Part shown: in pieces, positions 1-9,657 of the stretch
How the letters are laid out: every line of letters starts with the position of its first letter
Position numbering within the stretch: position 1 is the stretch's first letter
Assembly: GCF_040675855.1 (NCBI RefSeq)
Contig: NZ_JBEGIK010000001.1
Coordinates: forward strand, 2,232,001 to 2,296,000
Length of the DNA: 64,000 nt
Origin: Microbacterium sp. LWH3-1.2
GTDB taxonomy: Bacteria; Actinomycetota; Actinomycetes; Actinomycetales; Microbacteriaceae
Reading direction: 5' to 3'
Position numbers and translations under genes: made by a program
The notes under the pieces: generated by a model
Seen by the model: the letters and a program-made list of their open reading frames with translations, nothing else
Told to the model about the DNA's origin: nothing
Databases searched by the model: none

Positions 1-1
1 G

Positions 2-748
2 TCGTACGGCTCGCGCGCCACGCGCCCGTCGATCCTGTGGGGCGACGTGTCACGCCCGGCGCCGATCACCGTCGCCTGGTCGACGTTCGCGCAGTCGCTC
101 ACCGACAAGCCCATGAAGGGGATGCTGACCGGGCCGGTGACGATCCTGGCGTGGTCGTTCGTGCGCGACGACCAGCCCCTCGGTGAGACCGCCAACCAGG
201 TGGCACTGGCCCTCCGCGACGAGATCGCCGACCTCGAGGACGCCGGCATCCGCGTCATCCAGGTCGACGAGCCGGCGTTGCGGGAGCTGCTCCCGCTCAA
301 GGGAGCCGACCAGGCCGCCTATCTCGAGTGGTCGGTCGGCTCGTTCCGCCTCGCGACCGCGGGGGCCGCACCGGCGACACAGGTGCACACGCACCTGTGC
401 TACTCCGAGTTCGATGTGGTCATCGACGCGATCGCAGCGCTCGACGCCGACGTGACCTCGATCGAGGCCGCCCGCAGCCGCGGCGAGGTGATCGGCGACA
501 TCCGGGCGTCGGGCTTCGCGGCCGGCATCGGCCCCGGCGTGTACGACATCCACTCGCCGCGGGTGCCGTCGGTCGACGAGATCACCGAGCTCCTCGACCG
601 CACGGTCGCCGAGCTGGCGCTGCGACGCGTCTGGGTCAACCCGGACTGCGGGCTCAAGACCCGTGGGTACGACGAGACCGTCGCCTCCCTGAAGAACCTC
701 GTCGAGGCGACCGGACTCGTGCGCGAGCGCGTGGAGGCGGGCCTCTAA
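2..748 (+). CDS. metE: Cobalamin-independent methionine synthase, C-terminal part
   Basis: This is the last 248 residues of 5-methyltetrahydropteroyltriglutamate-homocysteine methyltransferase, the final step of methionine synthesis in the cytoplasm. The reading frame is already open at base 2, so the gene begins outside the window. The visible part carries the zinc site of the family: the His and Cys of HTHLC near residue 128, the Glu of TSIEAARS near 150, and the Cys of [10 protein letters not shown] near 218. The stop codon overlaps the stop of the convergent membrane-protein gene. A B12-responsive or methionine-responsive leader could lie upstream, but that region is not visible. Confidence 0.95.
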   Translation, partial: SYGSRATRPSILWGDVSRPAPITVAWSTFAQSLTDKPMKGMLTGPVTILAWSFVRDDQPLGETANQVALALRDEIADLEDAGIRVIQVDEPALRELLPLKGADQAAYLEWSVGSFRLATAGAAPATQVHTHLCYSEFDVVIDAIAALDADVTSIEAARSRGEVIGDIRASGFAAGIGPGVYDIHSPRVPSVDEITELLDRTVAELALRRVWVNPDCGLKTRGYDETVASLKNLVEATGLVRERVEAGL

Positions 749-2262
749 GCGCGGGGTTTCTTCGCGGATGCCTCGGCCGGCGTGGACGCGTCGGCCGAGG
801 CATCCGTCGTCGCGGGGATGACCTCGGTGTCGTTCGTGTCGTCGACGACGACCGTGTCGGCGTCGATCACCGGGGTGTCGGCGCTGCCGTAGAGGCCGGC
901 GTCTTCGAGTACCGGCTCGTCTGCCGCCACCACTTCGTCGGGACGGACCTGCAGCAGCTCGAGGATCCACGTCACCACCAGCGCGACGATGAGCACCAGG
1001 AAGATGTCGCCCGCCGACAGCGGTCGCAGCGCGAACAGCCAGATGACGGCGATGACGATGATCAACGTGCGGACGAGCGTGCGGTAGCGGGAGAGCCAGA
1101 TCCCGAAGCGCCCGGTGCGGAAGCCGTGGCTCGAGAGCTGACGGCGCGCCGACGAGTTGAGGCTGCCGATCGCCTGCCGAGACCGTGCGGCCGGCGACCA
1201 GCGGCCCGCGAACCAGCCCAGCACGGCGATGACGAGCCCGAGAAGCACCGCGATGGCGGCGGTCTGCTGCATCGCGCCGACGAGACTCTGGTAGACGACG
1301 TCGAGAGCGGTAGCGGACAGCCCGAGCTGGACGGCTGTCTGGCCGACGATGGGGTAGCCGACCGCGAACGCCAGCGCCAGGACGCCGCCGCCGAGCGCGA
1401 AGCCGATGCCCGAGCCGAGCACGGCGGTGCTCCGGCGGCGCGCGATGAGGATTCCCAGCACGAAGAGGCCGATCGTGATGATCGGCAGCCACCAGCCGAG
1501 CGCCGCGGCCAGCGCGTACGTCGTGCGGATCGTCACGAGGGTGTCGCCGGTGCCGATGATGACGACCTTGTCGACGGCCGGGATCAGCTGGGCGATGCCC
1601 ACCCCGCGATCGATGAGGTTCTGCTTCACGCGCTCGACGATCGCGCCGAGCTGGATGCCGAGACCCTCGTCGCTCATGACGACGATGCCGCCGCCGTCGG
1701 AGGTCGCCGCGGCGGTGAGGGCGCGGTGGGCCGCACGCGTGGTCGCCGTCCAGGTGTCGGCGAATGCGTCCGACTCGACGACGCGCGTCACGGTCTGCGT
1801 GAGGAGGCTCTCCAGACCTTGCGCCGCCGGTGCCTGGAGCAGCTGGAGCGCCTGCGAGGCCCGCGGCGGCAGTCCGAGCTGGTCGATCCCCTCGAACACG
1901 TTCGCCGTGAGCTGCTCGAAGTCGACCTGCGCCTGGACGGCCTCGACCGTCTCATCGATGATCATCTGCTGGACGGCGGGATCGTCGGCGAGCGGAGCGA
2001 GAGTCTGCACGAACGCCGATTCGTCCACGAGCTCCAGCCGCGCCCACGCGGTCACGATCGAGATAGGGACGAGGATCGACGCGATCACGATGCACAGCGC
2101 CGAGAAGAACGCCCGCCATCCGCTGCCCGTCGGACGGTTCGCCGTCCTCCCGCTCGACGGAGCAGGAGCGGTGCCCGCTTTGAGGAGGGCGTTCTCGGCC
2201 TCGAGCGCGTCCAGACGGGCCTGGAGGTCGGGAACGTCTGGCGAGGGCGTTGCGGCGGTCAT
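745..2262 (-). CDS. Conserved actinobacterial multi-pass membrane protein, unknown function
   Basis: A 505-residue membrane protein that I cannot assign to a named family. The N-terminus (about residues 10-30) can form a short coiled coil ([18 protein letters not shown]). One membrane segment at about 50-72 is followed by an extracytoplasmic region of about 150 residues. Four or five further membrane segments lie between about 235 and 430, before an acidic, Thr/Ala-rich cytoplasmic tail. The chosen ATG has a TATAAG box six bases upstream, fitting leaderless expression. The gene converges on metE and the stop codons overlap. Possible roles in the envelope or in signalling cannot be decided from sequence. 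Confidence 0.8.
   Translation of the reverse strand: MTAATPSPDVPDLQARLDALEAENALLKAGTAPAPSSGRTANRPTGSGWRAFFSALCIVIASILVPISIVTAWARLELVDESAFVQTLAPLADDPAVQQMIIDETVEAVQAQVDFEQLTANVFEGIDQLGLPPRASQALQLLQAPAAQGLESLLTQTVTRVVESDAFADTWTATTRAAHRALTAAATSDGGGIVVMSDEGLGIQLGAIVERVKQNLIDRGVGIAQLIPAVDKVVIIGTGDTLVTIRTTYALAAALGWWLPIITIGLFVLGILIARRRSTAVLGSGIGFALGGGVLALAFAVGYPIVGQTAVQLGLSATALDVVYQSLVGAMQQTAAIAVLLGLVIAVLGWFAGRWSPAARSRQAIGSLNSSARRQLSSHGFRTGRFGIWLSRYRTLVRTLIIVIAVIWLFALRPLSAGDIFLVLIVALVVTWILELLQVRPDEVVAADEPVLEDAGLYGSADTPVIDADTVVVDDTNDTEVIPATTDASADASTPAEASAKKPRA
765..806. terminator. Long hairpin inside a coding end, likely metE terminator
   Basis: Fifteen-base perfect arms at 765-779 and 792-806 enclose a 12-base loop. 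The hairpin starts 16 bases past the metE stop and lies wholly within the 3' coding end of the convergent membrane gene. There is no T-run. A role in ending metE transcription is inference. Confidence 0.5.
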
Positions 2263-2268
2263 TCCCCC

Positions 2269-2274
2269 CTTATA
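2269..2274 (-). promoter_or_regulatory. Candidate -10 box of the membrane-protein gene
   Basis: TATAAG on the minus strand, six bases (GGGGGA) before the ATG at 2262. The G-run could instead act as a weak ribosome binding site. Confidence 0.4.
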
Positions 2275-2377
2275 GCGCCTGCTCGTCATCCACCGCCACC
2301 CACCGCACCAGTTGGTGTCGAACCGTGCCTGAACGCTCACCGACCCAGAGGGCGGCTGGACGCCGGGAAGAGCCGGG

Positions 2378-3058
2378 TCAGACCGCGCGCAGCACTGCGA
2401 CGACCTTGCCGAGCACGGTGGCGTCGTCGCCCAGGATCGGCTCGAACGCGGAGTTGCGGGGGAGAAGCCACGTGTGACCATCACGCTGGCGGAACGTCTT
2501 GACGGTCGCCTCGCCGTCGAGCATCGCCGCGACGATGTCGCCGTTGTCGGCCGTGGCCTGCGATCGCACCACGACCCAGTCGCCGTCGCAGATCGCGGCG
2601 TCGATCATCGATTCGCCGGAGACCTTCAGCATGAACAGGTCGCCCTTGCCGACCAGCTGGCGGGGGAGGGGGAAGATCTCCTCCACCTGCTGCTCGGCCG
2701 TGATCGGGACGCCCGCGGCGATGCGGCCGACCAACGGGACGAGCGCGGCGTCGCCGACCGACGGCGCGGCGTCGGCGGGGCTCTCGGTGGCAGTGCCGGG
2801 CAGATCGATGAGCACTTCCATCGCGCGGGTCTTGCCGGCGTCGCGCCGCAGATAGCCGCTCAGCTCGAGCTGGTTGAGCTGGTGCGTGACGCTCGACAGC
2901 GACTTGAGTCCGACGGCATCGCCGATCTCGCGCATGCTGGGCGGGTAGCCGTGACGGGCGATCGAGCGCTGGATCACTTCGAGGATCGCGAGCTGCTTGT
3001 CGCTCAGGCTCTTGCGCCGGCGGGTCTGGGGCTTCTCTCGCCCGGCCGCGTCGCTCAT
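2378..3058 (-). CDS. lexA: LexA repressor, master regulator of the SOS response
   Basis: A 226-residue LexA. It represses DNA-damage genes and cleaves itself when RecA filaments form. The N-terminal winged helix-turn-helix covers about residues 18-82 ([15 protein letters not shown]). The self-cleavage bond is Ala115-Gly116 in GRIAAGVP, and the catalytic pair is Ser150 (SGESM) and Lys187 (ATVKTF). An upstream extension to 3271 stays open but lacks family similarity. The start at MSDAAG has a GGAAG-type ribosome binding site. The gene is divergent from a LysM gene, the classic lexA/division-inhibitor pairing of Gram-positive bacteria. Confidence 0.97.
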   Translation of the reverse strand: MSDAAGREKPQTRRRKSLSDKQLAILEVIQRSIARHGYPPSMREIGDAVGLKSLSSVTHQLNQLELSGYLRRDAGKTRAMEVLIDLPGTATESPADAAPSVGDAALVPLVGRIAAGVPITAEQQVEEIFPLPRQLVGKGDLFMLKVSGESMIDAAICDGDWVVVRSQATADNGDIVAAMLDGEATVKTFRQRDGHTWLLPRNSAFEPILGDDATVLGKVVAVLRAV

Positions 3059-3217
3059 CTTCCGGCTCCGTCCTGCGCTCGGCCTCCGAGCGCTGTTTCT
3101 TCGAATGTCGGAGGCCCGTGGTGGGGTTCTCGTATCGAAACCGTATCCGGATCCCACGCGATGAGGTGGCAACCGCACCGCGTGTCGCGTTCGAGAGATC
3201 GACGCCCGAACCCGGTG

Positions 3218-3246
3218 TTGACATCGTACAGACTCGAAGATAGCTT
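3218..3246 (+). promoter_or_regulatory. Sigma-70-type promoter of the LysM gene
   Basis: A perfect -35 TTGACA (3218-3223), a 17-base spacer and -10 TAGCTT (3241-3246). The -10 lies inside the palindrome at 3234-3250, so a repressor bound there would block RNA polymerase. Confidence 0.65.
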
Positions 3247-3250
3247 CGGA
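3234..3250. promoter_or_regulatory. Candidate LexA (SOS) box
   Basis: The core CGAAG-ATAG-CTTCG (3235-3248) is a perfect dyad. It keeps the CGAA-N6-TTCG outer halves of the actinobacterial SOS box CGAAC-N4-GTTCG but has G/C swapped at the inner position of each arm. It overlaps the -10 of the LysM gene and lies between lexA and its presumed target. LexA binding is inference. Confidence 0.5.
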
Positions 3251-3257
3251 AGAGAGC

Positions 3258-3295
3258 TTCGCATTCTCCACTCCCGGCCGAGTGGAGAATGCGAA
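3258..3295 (+). repeat. Perfect 16-base inverted repeat in the LysM leader
   Basis: Arms at 3258-3273 and 3280-3295 pair perfectly around a six-base loop (CCGGCC). It lies between the expected transcription start (about 3253) and the ribosome binding site at 3309-3314. No T-run follows. It could stabilise the mRNA, attenuate it or bind a protein. Confidence 0.6.
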
Positions 3296-3321
3296 TCTCT
3301 CCCCATCAGGAGGAGACGAGC

Positions 3322-3732
3322 ATGACCGCGATCGACTTCACGACGTCCGTCCCGTCGCCGGCGCGCGTCGCCGGCGCCGCAGCCCACCGCGCCACGCGCG
3401 CCGTCGCCGGGCGATCCACGCGTCTGCGCCTGACCGTGCGCGGTCGTCGCGTACTCGCCGTGCTGGCCTCCCTTCCTGCGGTCATCGCACTGAGCGTTGC
3501 GGTGCTCGGGGGAGGCTCGGCGCTCGCGTCGCGCGACGCGGGCGCACCTGCCGGCTCGTTCACCACGGTCACCGTGGCGCCCGGTGAATCGCTGTGGACG
3601 ATCGCCGAAGAGGTCGCGCCCGACCGCGATCCGCGCGACGTCGTCGATGAGCTCGTGCGACTGAACGCGCTCGACACGGTTCTCGTCCAGGCGGGACAGC
3701 GCCTCGCGATTCCGGCGGCGTACGACCGTTGA
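3322..3732 (+). CDS. Single-pass LysM protein, likely SOS cell-division inhibitor (YneA/ChiZ/DivS type)
   Basis: A 136-residue protein with a basic N-terminal tail (1-43), one membrane segment (about 44-67) and an extracellular LysM domain (about 82-131) expected to bind peptidoglycan. Size, layout and position next to and divergent from lexA match YneA of Bacillus, DivS of Corynebacterium and Rv2719c/ChiZ of Mycobacterium, which halt division during DNA damage. The ATG at 3322 has a strong AGGAGG site eight bases upstream. The promoter overlaps a LexA-like palindrome. The SOS role is inferred from architecture and context; sequence identity in this group is always low. Confidence 0.75.
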   Translation: MTAIDFTTSVPSPARVAGAAAHRATRAVAGRSTRLRLTVRGRRVLAVLASLPAVIALSVAVLGGGSALASRDAGAPAGSFTTVTVAPGESLWTIAEEVAPDRDPRDVVDELVRLNALDTVLVQAGQRLAIPAAYDR

Positions 3733-3786
3733 TCGCGCGGTGCGTCGCGCGACGTCACGCGGCGAGGGGGTCATGACGGTCGGGCC

Positions 3787-3792
3787 TACCAT
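3787..3792 (+). promoter_or_regulatory. -10 box of hisC, leaderless type
   Basis: TACCAT, seven bases before the GTG at 3800. No convincing -35 is present. Confidence 0.5.
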
Positions 3793-3799
3793 GGGATGG

Positions 3800-4885
3800 G
3801 TGAGTGCACGTCTCGAAGACCTCCCCCTACGCGCCGATCTCCGAGGGCAGAAGCCCTACGGCGCCCCCCAGGCACCGCTCCCGGTCGCCCTCAACGTCAA
3901 CGAGAACACGCATCCCGTTCCTGCTGAGGTCGCCGACGACATCCTGGACTCGATCGCCCTCGCACTGCGTGACGTCAACCGATACCCCGACCGCGAGTTC
4001 ACCGCATTGCGCGAAGGCTTCGCCGACTATCTCGGCCACGGTCTCACCCGCGATCAGATCTGGGCCGCGAACGGGTCGAACGAGGTGCTGCAGCACATCC
4101 TGCAGGCGTTCGCGGGGCCGGGGCGCACCGCGTTCGGCTTCACGCCTACCTACTCCATGTACCCGCTGCTCACGCGCGGCACCGGAGCGGAGTGGATCTC
4201 CGGCACCCGATCGGCCGACTACGCGATCGACGCGGAGGACGCGGCATCCCAGATCTCCGATGCCTCGCCCGATGTGATCTTCCTGTGCTCGCCGAACAAC
4301 CCGACCGGCACCCCGCTCGGGCTCGACGTCGTTCAAGCCGTGTACGAGGCCACCGACGGCGTCGTCGTCGTGGACGAGGCGTACTTCGAGTTCGCCCCGC
4401 ACGACGAGCGCTCGGCGCTGACTCTGCTGCCCGGGCGCGAGCGCCTCGTCGTCTCGCGCACCATGAGCAAGGCGTTCGCGTTCGCCGGTGCCCGTGTCGG
4501 CTACCTCGCCGCGGACCCCGCCCTCATCGACGCGCTGCGCCTCGTGCGCCTGCCGTACCACCTCAGCGCGCTGACCCAGGCGGCGGCGTCCGCGGCGCTG
4601 CGCCACGCGCCCGTCATGCTGGGCATGGTCGACGAGATCGTCGCCCAGCGCGACCGCATCTCGGCCACGGTCGAGGCACTCGGGTACACGCCCCACGAGT
4701 CGTGGACGAACTTCGTGCTGTTCGGCGGCGTGGCCGATCCGGCCGCGATCTGGAAGGCGCTCTACGACGAGGGCGTGCTCATCCGCGACGTCGGAATCCC
4801 GTCGCACCTGCGGGTCACCGCGGGTACCGCGGAAGAGACCACCGCGTTCCTCGACGCCCTCGCCTCGGTAGGATCGGCGGCATGA
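3800..4885 (+). CDS. hisC: Histidinol-phosphate aminotransferase
   Basis: A PLP-dependent class I/II aminotransferase of 361 residues. It converts imidazole acetol-phosphate to histidinol phosphate in histidine synthesis. SPNNPTG and the PLP-lysine segment [17 protein letters not shown] are both present. Longer starts at 3740 and 3773 are possible. GTG 3800 is preferred because a TACCAT box sits seven bases upstream and the protein then begins shortly before the conserved [12 protein letters not shown]. It opens the local run hisC-hisB-hisH-hisA. No hisD precedes it, unlike the usual actinobacterial order. Confidence 0.93.
   Translation: MSARLEDLPLRADLRGQKPYGAPQAPLPVALNVNENTHPVPAEVADDILDSIALALRDVNRYPDREFTALREGFADYLGHGLTRDQIWAANGSNEVLQHILQAFAGPGRTAFGFTPTYSMYPLLTRGTGAEWISGTRSADYAIDAEDAASQISDASPDVIFLCSPNNPTGTPLGLDVVQAVYEATDGVVVVDEAYFEFAPHDERSALTLLPGRERLVVSRTMSKAFAFAGARVGYLAADPALIDALRLVRLPYHLSALTQAAASAALRHAPVMLGMVDEIVAQRDRISATVEALGYTPHESWTNFVLFGGVADPAAIWKALYDEGVLIRDVGIPSHLRVTAGTAEETTAFLDALASVGSAA
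4869..4874 (+). promoter_or_regulatory. Possible internal promoter for hisB
   Basis: TAGGAT, seven bases before the hisB ATG and inside the hisC coding end. Spacing matches the other leaderless promoters here, so it may add hisB expression independent of hisC. Confidence 0.3.
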
Positions 4886-5490
4886 GCGCCGCACCACGTA
4901 CCGCCTCGCTGCGCCGGGCGACGAGCGAGTCGACGGTCGAACTCGAACTCGACCTCGACGGCACCGGCCGCAGCCGCATCGACACCACGGTGCCGTTCTT
5001 CGACCACCTCCTGACCGCGTTCGCGAAGCACTCGCTCACCGATCTCACAGTCCGCGCGTCGGGCGACACCGACATCGACGCCCACCACACGGTGGAAGAC
5101 ATCTCGATCGTGCTCGGCCAGGCGATCCGCGAGGCGCTCGGCGACAAGTCGGGCATCTCGCGCTACGGCGACGCGCTCGTCCCTCTCGACGAGGCCCTCG
5201 CCCAGGCCGTGGTCGACATCAGCGGCCGCCCCTATCTCGTGCACACCGGCGAGCCCGCCGGCTTCGAGCACCACCTCATCGGCGGCCACTTCACCGGCTC
5301 GCTCGTGCGCCACACGTTCGAGGCGATCGCGTTCAACTCGGCGCTCACCGTGCACGTCCGCGTGCTGTCGGGTCGTGATCCGCACCACATCGCCGAAGCG
5401 GAGTACAAAGCGTTCGCCCGCGCGTTCCGGCAGGCGAAGGTGCTCGACCCGCTCGTCGACGGTATCCCCAGCACGAAGGGCGCCCTGTGA
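4882..5490 (+). CDS. hisB: Imidazoleglycerol-phosphate dehydratase
   Basis: A 202-residue stand-alone dehydratase, without the phosphatase domain found in enterobacterial HisB. It makes imidazole acetol-phosphate, the HisC substrate. The manganese-binding His-rich motifs are intact: [10 protein letters not shown] and [16 protein letters not shown], with EHHLIGGH between. The start overlaps the hisC stop as ATGA and its own stop overlaps hisH as GTGA, so translation is probably coupled. Confidence 0.97.
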   Translation: MSAAPRTASLRRATSESTVELELDLDGTGRSRIDTTVPFFDHLLTAFAKHSLTDLTVRASGDTDIDAHHTVEDISIVLGQAIREALGDKSGISRYGDALVPLDEALAQAVVDISGRPYLVHTGEPAGFEHHLIGGHFTGSLVRHTFEAIAFNSALTVHVRVLSGRDPHHIAEAEYKAFARAFRQAKVLDPLVDGIPSTKGAL

Positions 5491-6158
5491 CCGCAAGCGC
5501 TCCCTCCGAACAGGAGAAGCCGCTCGTCGCCGTGCTCGACTACGGGTCGGGTAACGTGCACTCCGCGGTCAAGGCACTCGTCGCGGCCGGCGCCGACGCC
5601 CGACTGACCTCCGATCGCGGCCTCATCATGGATGCGGACGGGCTTCTCGTGCCCGGCGTCGGCGCGTTCCGCGCCGTGGTCGAGGCGTTGCGCTCGAGCC
5701 GCGGCGACGAACTCATCGAGCGTCGGCTCGCGGGCGGACGTCCGGTGCTCGGCGTGTGCGTCGGCATGCAGATCTTCTTCGAGCGCGGTGTCGAGCGCGG
5801 CGTCGACACCGAGGGAATGGGCGAGTGGCCCGGTGTCGTGACCGAGCTCGACGCCCCCGTGCTGCCCCACATGGGCTGGAACACGGTCGAGCCCGGCGAG
5901 GGCTCACGCCTGTTCCGCGGCATCGAGCACGAGCGCTTCTACTTCGTCCATTCGTTCGGCGCGCAGAAGTGGCTGCTCGACGTGCAGCCGCCCTTCCCCG
6001 AGCCCGTCCTGACGTGGTGCGAGTACGGCACGCCGTTCCTTGCGGCGGTCGAGAACGGGCCGCTGTCGGCCACACAGTTCCACCCGGAGAAGTCGGGGGA
6101 TGCCGGGATCCGTCTCCTCACGAATTGGATCGACGGGCTCGGCGGGGCTACCCTCTGA
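5487..6158 (+). CDS. hisH: Imidazole glycerol phosphate synthase, glutaminase subunit
   Basis: A 223-residue class I glutamine amidotransferase that passes ammonia to HisF. The nucleophile Cys is in [10 protein letters not shown], and the His and Glu of the triad are in [10 protein letters not shown]. It starts at GTG, overlapping the hisB stop by four bases. HisF, its obligate partner, is not in this window, so the pathway genes are split in this genome or hisF lies elsewhere. Confidence 0.95.
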   Translation: MTASAPSEQEKPLVAVLDYGSGNVHSAVKALVAAGADARLTSDRGLIMDADGLLVPGVGAFRAVVEALRSSRGDELIERRLAGGRPVLGVCVGMQIFFERGVERGVDTEGMGEWPGVVTELDAPVLPHMGWNTVEPGEGSRLFRGIEHERFYFVHSFGAQKWLLDVQPPFPEPVLTWCEYGTPFLAAVENGPLSATQFHPEKSGDAGIRLLTNWIDGLGGATL

Positions 6159-6230
6159 GACCGTGCCGTCCACGGGAGCGCGTGTTCCCGTGATCCGCCC
6201 CACAGCTTCCCCACGTCTGAGTCAGGATCC

Positions 6231-6977
6231 ATGAACGATTTCGCGTCCACACCCAAGCTCGTCCTCCTGCCCGCCGTCGATGTGGCCGACGGCAAGGCCG
6301 TCCGTCTGACGCAGGGCGAGGCCGGCACCGAGACCAGCTACGGCGACCCCGTCGATGCCGCACTGGACTTCGCTCGTCAGGGCGCGGAGTGGATCCACCT
6401 CGTCGATCTCGACGCCGCGTTCGGTCGCGGAAGCAACGCCGGCGTGCTGCGCAAGGTCATCAAGCAGGTCCGCGGCGTGCAGGTGGAGCTCTCGGGCGGC
6501 ATCCGCGACGACCGCACGCTCGAGGCCGCGCTCGAGAGCGGTGCGTCGCGCATCAACCTCGGCACGGCCGCACTCGAGAACCCCGAGTGGGCGGCGGACG
6601 TCATCGGCCGATATGGCGACGCGATCGCCGTCGGACTCGACGTGCGCGGCACGACGCTCGCCGCGCGCGGCTGGACGCGCGAGGGCGGCGACCTGTGGAC
6701 GGTGCTCGACCGCCTCGAGTCGGCAGGCTGCAGCCGCTACGTCGTCACCGACGTCACCAAGGACGGCACCCTCAAGGGCCCGAACCTCGATCTGCTGCGC
6801 GAGCTGACCACCCGCACACCGAAGCCGATCGTCGCCTCGGGTGGTGTGTCGAGCCTCGACGACATCGCGGCGCTGCGCGACCTGGTCCCGCTCGGCGTCG
6901 AGGGCGCGATCGTGGGCAAGGCGCTCTACGCCGGTGCGTTCACGCTCGCCGAGGCGCTGGATGTCGCCGGACACTGA
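6231..6977 (+). CDS. hisA: Phosphoribosyl isomerase, HisA or bifunctional PriA
   Basis: A 248-residue TIM-barrel isomerase acting on ProFAR in histidine synthesis. It has the paired phosphate-binding GG motifs (LSGGIRDD near residue 88, [11 protein letters not shown] near 205). The catalytic Asp pair is at PAVDVADG (near residue 17) and TDVTKDGT (near 170). In actinobacteria this protein is usually PriA, which also performs the TrpF step of tryptophan synthesis. Sequence alone does not settle that, but absence of trpF from the genome would. A 72-base gap separates it from hisH. Confidence 0.92.
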   Translation: MNDFASTPKLVLLPAVDVADGKAVRLTQGEAGTETSYGDPVDAALDFARQGAEWIHLVDLDAAFGRGSNAGVLRKVIKQVRGVQVELSGGIRDDRTLEAALESGASRINLGTAALENPEWAADVIGRYGDAIAVGLDVRGTTLAARGWTREGGDLWTVLDRLESAGCSRYVVTDVTKDGTLKGPNLDLLRELTTRTPKPIVASGGVSSLDDIAALRDLVPLGVEGAIVGKALYAGAFTLAEALDVAGH

Positions 6978-7755
6978 CCCGCACGCCGCCCACCACGGCC
7001 ATGGGCATGGCGGCGACTCCGCGGGCGTTCCGTGGGAGGGGCGCAGCTTCCAGGCGAATTCGCACGCCGCCGACGACGGGTCCGCCGACCCGGCGCTCCT
7101 GGCCGCCCTCACCGGGTTCCGCGCCGGCACCGGCGGGCAGCGCGAGGTCGTCGACGCCTACCGTGCGGCGCGCCTGCTGATCCCGCTCGTCGCCGAGAAG
7201 GGCGACCACGGCATCGGGGCGCACGGCCTCGAGGTCGACAAGACGCAGGAGCTCTCGATCGTCACGGTGGCCGCCCCCGACGGCCGCCGCGTGCTGCCGG
7301 TGTTCACGTCCGTCGAAACGATGAGGCGATGGGATGCTGCGGCCCGGCCGGTTCCGGCGGACGGCGTGCGCACCGCCCTGTCCGCGGCGGCCGACGACAC
7401 CGACCTCATCGTGGTCGACCCGGCGTCGGAGACCGAGTTCGTCATCCGGCGCCCCGCCGTATGGGCTATCGGCCAGGGCCAGCCCTGGGAGCCGAGTTTC
7501 CTCTCGCCCGAGGTGTACGCGGGTCTGCAGGCGAGCATCGGCGGCGAGCTCTCGGTCATCGACCTCGCCGTGGAGGCGGGCGACCCGGACGCACGCCTGC
7601 GCGGCCCCGAGCTCGTCGTGCGCCTGCACCTCATCGACGGCCTCGAGAAGGCCGAGCTCGACGCCGTGCTCGCGCGCCTCGCGAAGCGCTGGGCCGCTGA
7701 CGACCGCATCGCCGTGCTCGTGGACTCCCTCACCGTCAAGCTCGTCCGCGCCTGA
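6961..7755 (+). CDS. SseB-family protein
   Basis: A 264-residue protein with an SseB N-terminal domain ([13 protein letters not shown], then [15 protein letters not shown], about residues 75-135). A C-terminal domain resembles the SseB C-terminal region. The first 40 residues are rich in His and Gly ([12 protein letters not shown]) and look disordered. The start overlaps hisA by 17 bases, suggesting translational coupling. SseB was named for enhanced serine sensitivity in E. coli; its biochemical role is unknown. The link to histidine synthesis is positional only. Confidence 0.8.
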   Translation: MSPDTDPHAAHHGHGHGGDSAGVPWEGRSFQANSHAADDGSADPALLAALTGFRAGTGGQREVVDAYRAARLLIPLVAEKGDHGIGAHGLEVDKTQELSIVTVAAPDGRRVLPVFTSVETMRRWDAAARPVPADGVRTALSAAADDTDLIVVDPASETEFVIRRPAVWAIGQGQPWEPSFLSPEVYAGLQASIGGELSVIDLAVEAGDPDARLRGPELVVRLHLIDGLEKAELDAVLARLAKRWAADDRIAVLVDSLTVKLVRA

Positions 7756-7816
7756 CGCTCGAGCCCTTGCGGCGCCGGGCCGGCCGGTGAAGGATCGGCT
7801 GCGCGGAGGTGGCCGG

Positions 7817-9211
7817 ATGGAGCACGGTGCCAGGAGTGACTACGGGCGGGCGCTGCACGCGGCGCATCGCCACGCGATGGCGTGGCTCGACTCGCTCGAC
7901 GAGCGCCCGATCCGCCCCGAGCTCGGTGCCGACGCGATACTCGTCCGGCTGAGAGCCGAACTGCCCGACGAGGCCGGGGATGTGACCGATGTCGTGGAGG
8001 AGCTCGTCGCCGCAGCGGAACCGGGTCTCATGGCGATGGGCTCGCCGCGCTTCTACGGTCTTGTGACCGGTGGCACCTATCCTGCCGCGCTCGCAGCCGA
8101 CTGGCTTGTGTCGGCGTGGGATCAGAACACCGGGCCGCGCCAGGCGGCCGCCGCGACGGCCGCCGTTGAGGAGACCGCCGCGCGGTGGCTCCTCGACGTC
8201 CTCCGGCTGCCGCCCGACAGCGGGGTCGGCTTCTCGACCGGCGCGACGAGTGCGAATCTGGGCTGCCTCATCGCCGCCCGCGACGCCGTCATCCGCGAAC
8301 GTGGGGGCGACCCGACTCGGGGAGTGCACGACGCGCCGCCCATCCGCTTCCTCGCGGGCGACGCTGTGCACGCCTCGGTCGTGCTGGCAGGACGGATGTC
8401 GGGGCTGGGCGCCCCGCGAACCGTCGGCGCGGACGCGCAGGGCCGGATCGACGTCGACGGGCTCGCGCGAGCGCTCCACGAGCACGGCGATGCCCCCGCG
8501 ATCGTCGCCCTGCAGGCGGGCGACGTGCACTCGGGCGCGTTCGACGACTTCGTCGCTGCGGTGGAGGTGGCGCACCTGGCGGGCGCATGGGTGCACATCG
8601 ACGGTGCATTCGGTCTGTGGGCTGCAGCGAGTCCGCGGACGCGGCACCTGGTCGAGGGCGTCTCGCACGCGGACTCGTGGGCGACCGACGCCCACAAGAC
8701 GCTCAACGTCCCTTACGACTGCGGGGTCGCGATCGTCCGTGACGACGCGGCGATGACGGCAGCTCTGGGTGCGCGTGCGGCGTATCTCCCCGCGATGCCG
8801 GGCGTCAGGGATCCGTACGACCACGTCACGGAGATGTCGCGCCGTGCGCGCGGAGTGCCGGTATGGGCGGCGCTGCGGTCGCTCGGCCGTCAAGGGGTCG
8901 TCCGACTGATCGACGGGCTGACGGATGCTGCCACCGCCCTTGCTGCCGGATTCCGGGCGATTCCGGGGCTCGAAGTGCTCAATGACGTCGTGTTCACGCA
9001 GGTGTGCCTCGCGGCGGGGGACGACGCGTCGACCGCCGCGCTGGGGGAGTGGCTTCGCGCGGAGGGCACGGTCTGGGCGTCCTCGTCGACCTGGCACGGC
9101 CGCACGGTCGTGCGCTTCGCGGTGAGCAACCACGGTACCGACGATGAGGCCGTCCGCCGCACGATCGACGCCGTGGCACGCGGGGCGGCCGAGGTCGGCG
9201 TCGACGAGTGA
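7817..9211 (+). CDS. PLP-dependent group II amino acid decarboxylase family protein
   Basis: A 464-residue fold-type I enzyme related to aromatic-L-amino-acid and glutamate decarboxylases. It has the cofactor-binding segment FSTGATSANLG, the Asp of HIDGAFG and the PLP lysine in TDAHKTLNVPYDCG. Substrate cannot be predicted; the family also contains aldehyde synthases and inactive members. The ATG is preceded by a GGAGG-like site (GGAGGTGG at 7805-7812). It stands alone between the SseB gene and a convergent gene, and base composition does not mark it as foreign. Confidence 0.85.
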   Translation: MEHGARSDYGRALHAAHRHAMAWLDSLDERPIRPELGADAILVRLRAELPDEAGDVTDVVEELVAAAEPGLMAMGSPRFYGLVTGGTYPAALAADWLVSAWDQNTGPRQAAAATAAVEETAARWLLDVLRLPPDSGVGFSTGATSANLGCLIAARDAVIRERGGDPTRGVHDAPPIRFLAGDAVHASVVLAGRMSGLGAPRTVGADAQGRIDVDGLARALHEHGDAPAIVALQAGDVHSGAFDDFVAAVEVAHLAGAWVHIDGAFGLWAAASPRTRHLVEGVSHADSWATDAHKTLNVPYDCGVAIVRDDAAMTAALGARAAYLPAMPGVRDPYDHVTEMSRRARGVPVWAALRSLGRQGVVRLIDGLTDAATALAAGFRAIPGLEVLNDVVFTQVCLAAGDDASTAALGEWLRAEGTVWASSSTWHGRTVVRFAVSNHGTDDEAVRRTIDAVARGAAEVGVDE

Positions 9212-9240
9212 GGCGCGAAAGGTGTGCGGGCTTCAGCGCG

Positions 9241-9657
9241 TCAGGTGACCGGGCCGGTCCACTTCTCGCCCGGCCCCTTGCCGATGGGATCGGGAATGAC
9301 GGATGCCTCGCGGAACGCGAGCTGAACCGATCGCAGTCCGTCGCGGAGTGAGCGGGCGTGCATGTCGCTGATCTCGGGCGCGCCGGCGGTGATGAGTCCG
9401 GCCAGCGCATTGATGAGCTTGCGCGCCTCGTCGAGGTCGGTCTGCGTCGCGGGGTCATCGGCCAGTCCGACCTTGACGGCGGCGGCGCTCATGAGGTGCA
9501 CGGCGGCCGTGGTGATGACCTCGACGGCCGGCACGTCGGCGATGTCGCGCGAGGCGGAGGCGGCCGCCCGCTCCTGTTCTTCCCAGCGCGCCTGACGCTC
9601 AGCATCCACTGCCGTCGTGCTCGTCGGATCGCCGTCCTGGTCTCGAATCGTGTCCAC
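9241..9657 (-). CDS. DUF1844 family protein
   Basis: A 138-residue cytoplasmic protein with the DUF1844 signature VITTAAVHLMSAAAVKVGL (about residues 50-68) and the downstream LDEARKLINALAG. The family is typically encoded next to infC in actinobacteria, divergent as here, but its function is unknown. The GTG at 9657 is preceded by GAGAGAA as a possible ribosome binding site. The first 45 residues are charged and probably disordered. Confidence 0.85.
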   Translation of the reverse strand: MDTIRDQDGDPTSTTAVDAERQARWEEQERAAASASRDIADVPAVEVITTAAVHLMSAAAVKVGLADDPATQTDLDEARKLINALAGLITAGAPEISDMHARSLRDGLRSVQLAFREASVIPDPIGKGPGEKWTGPVT

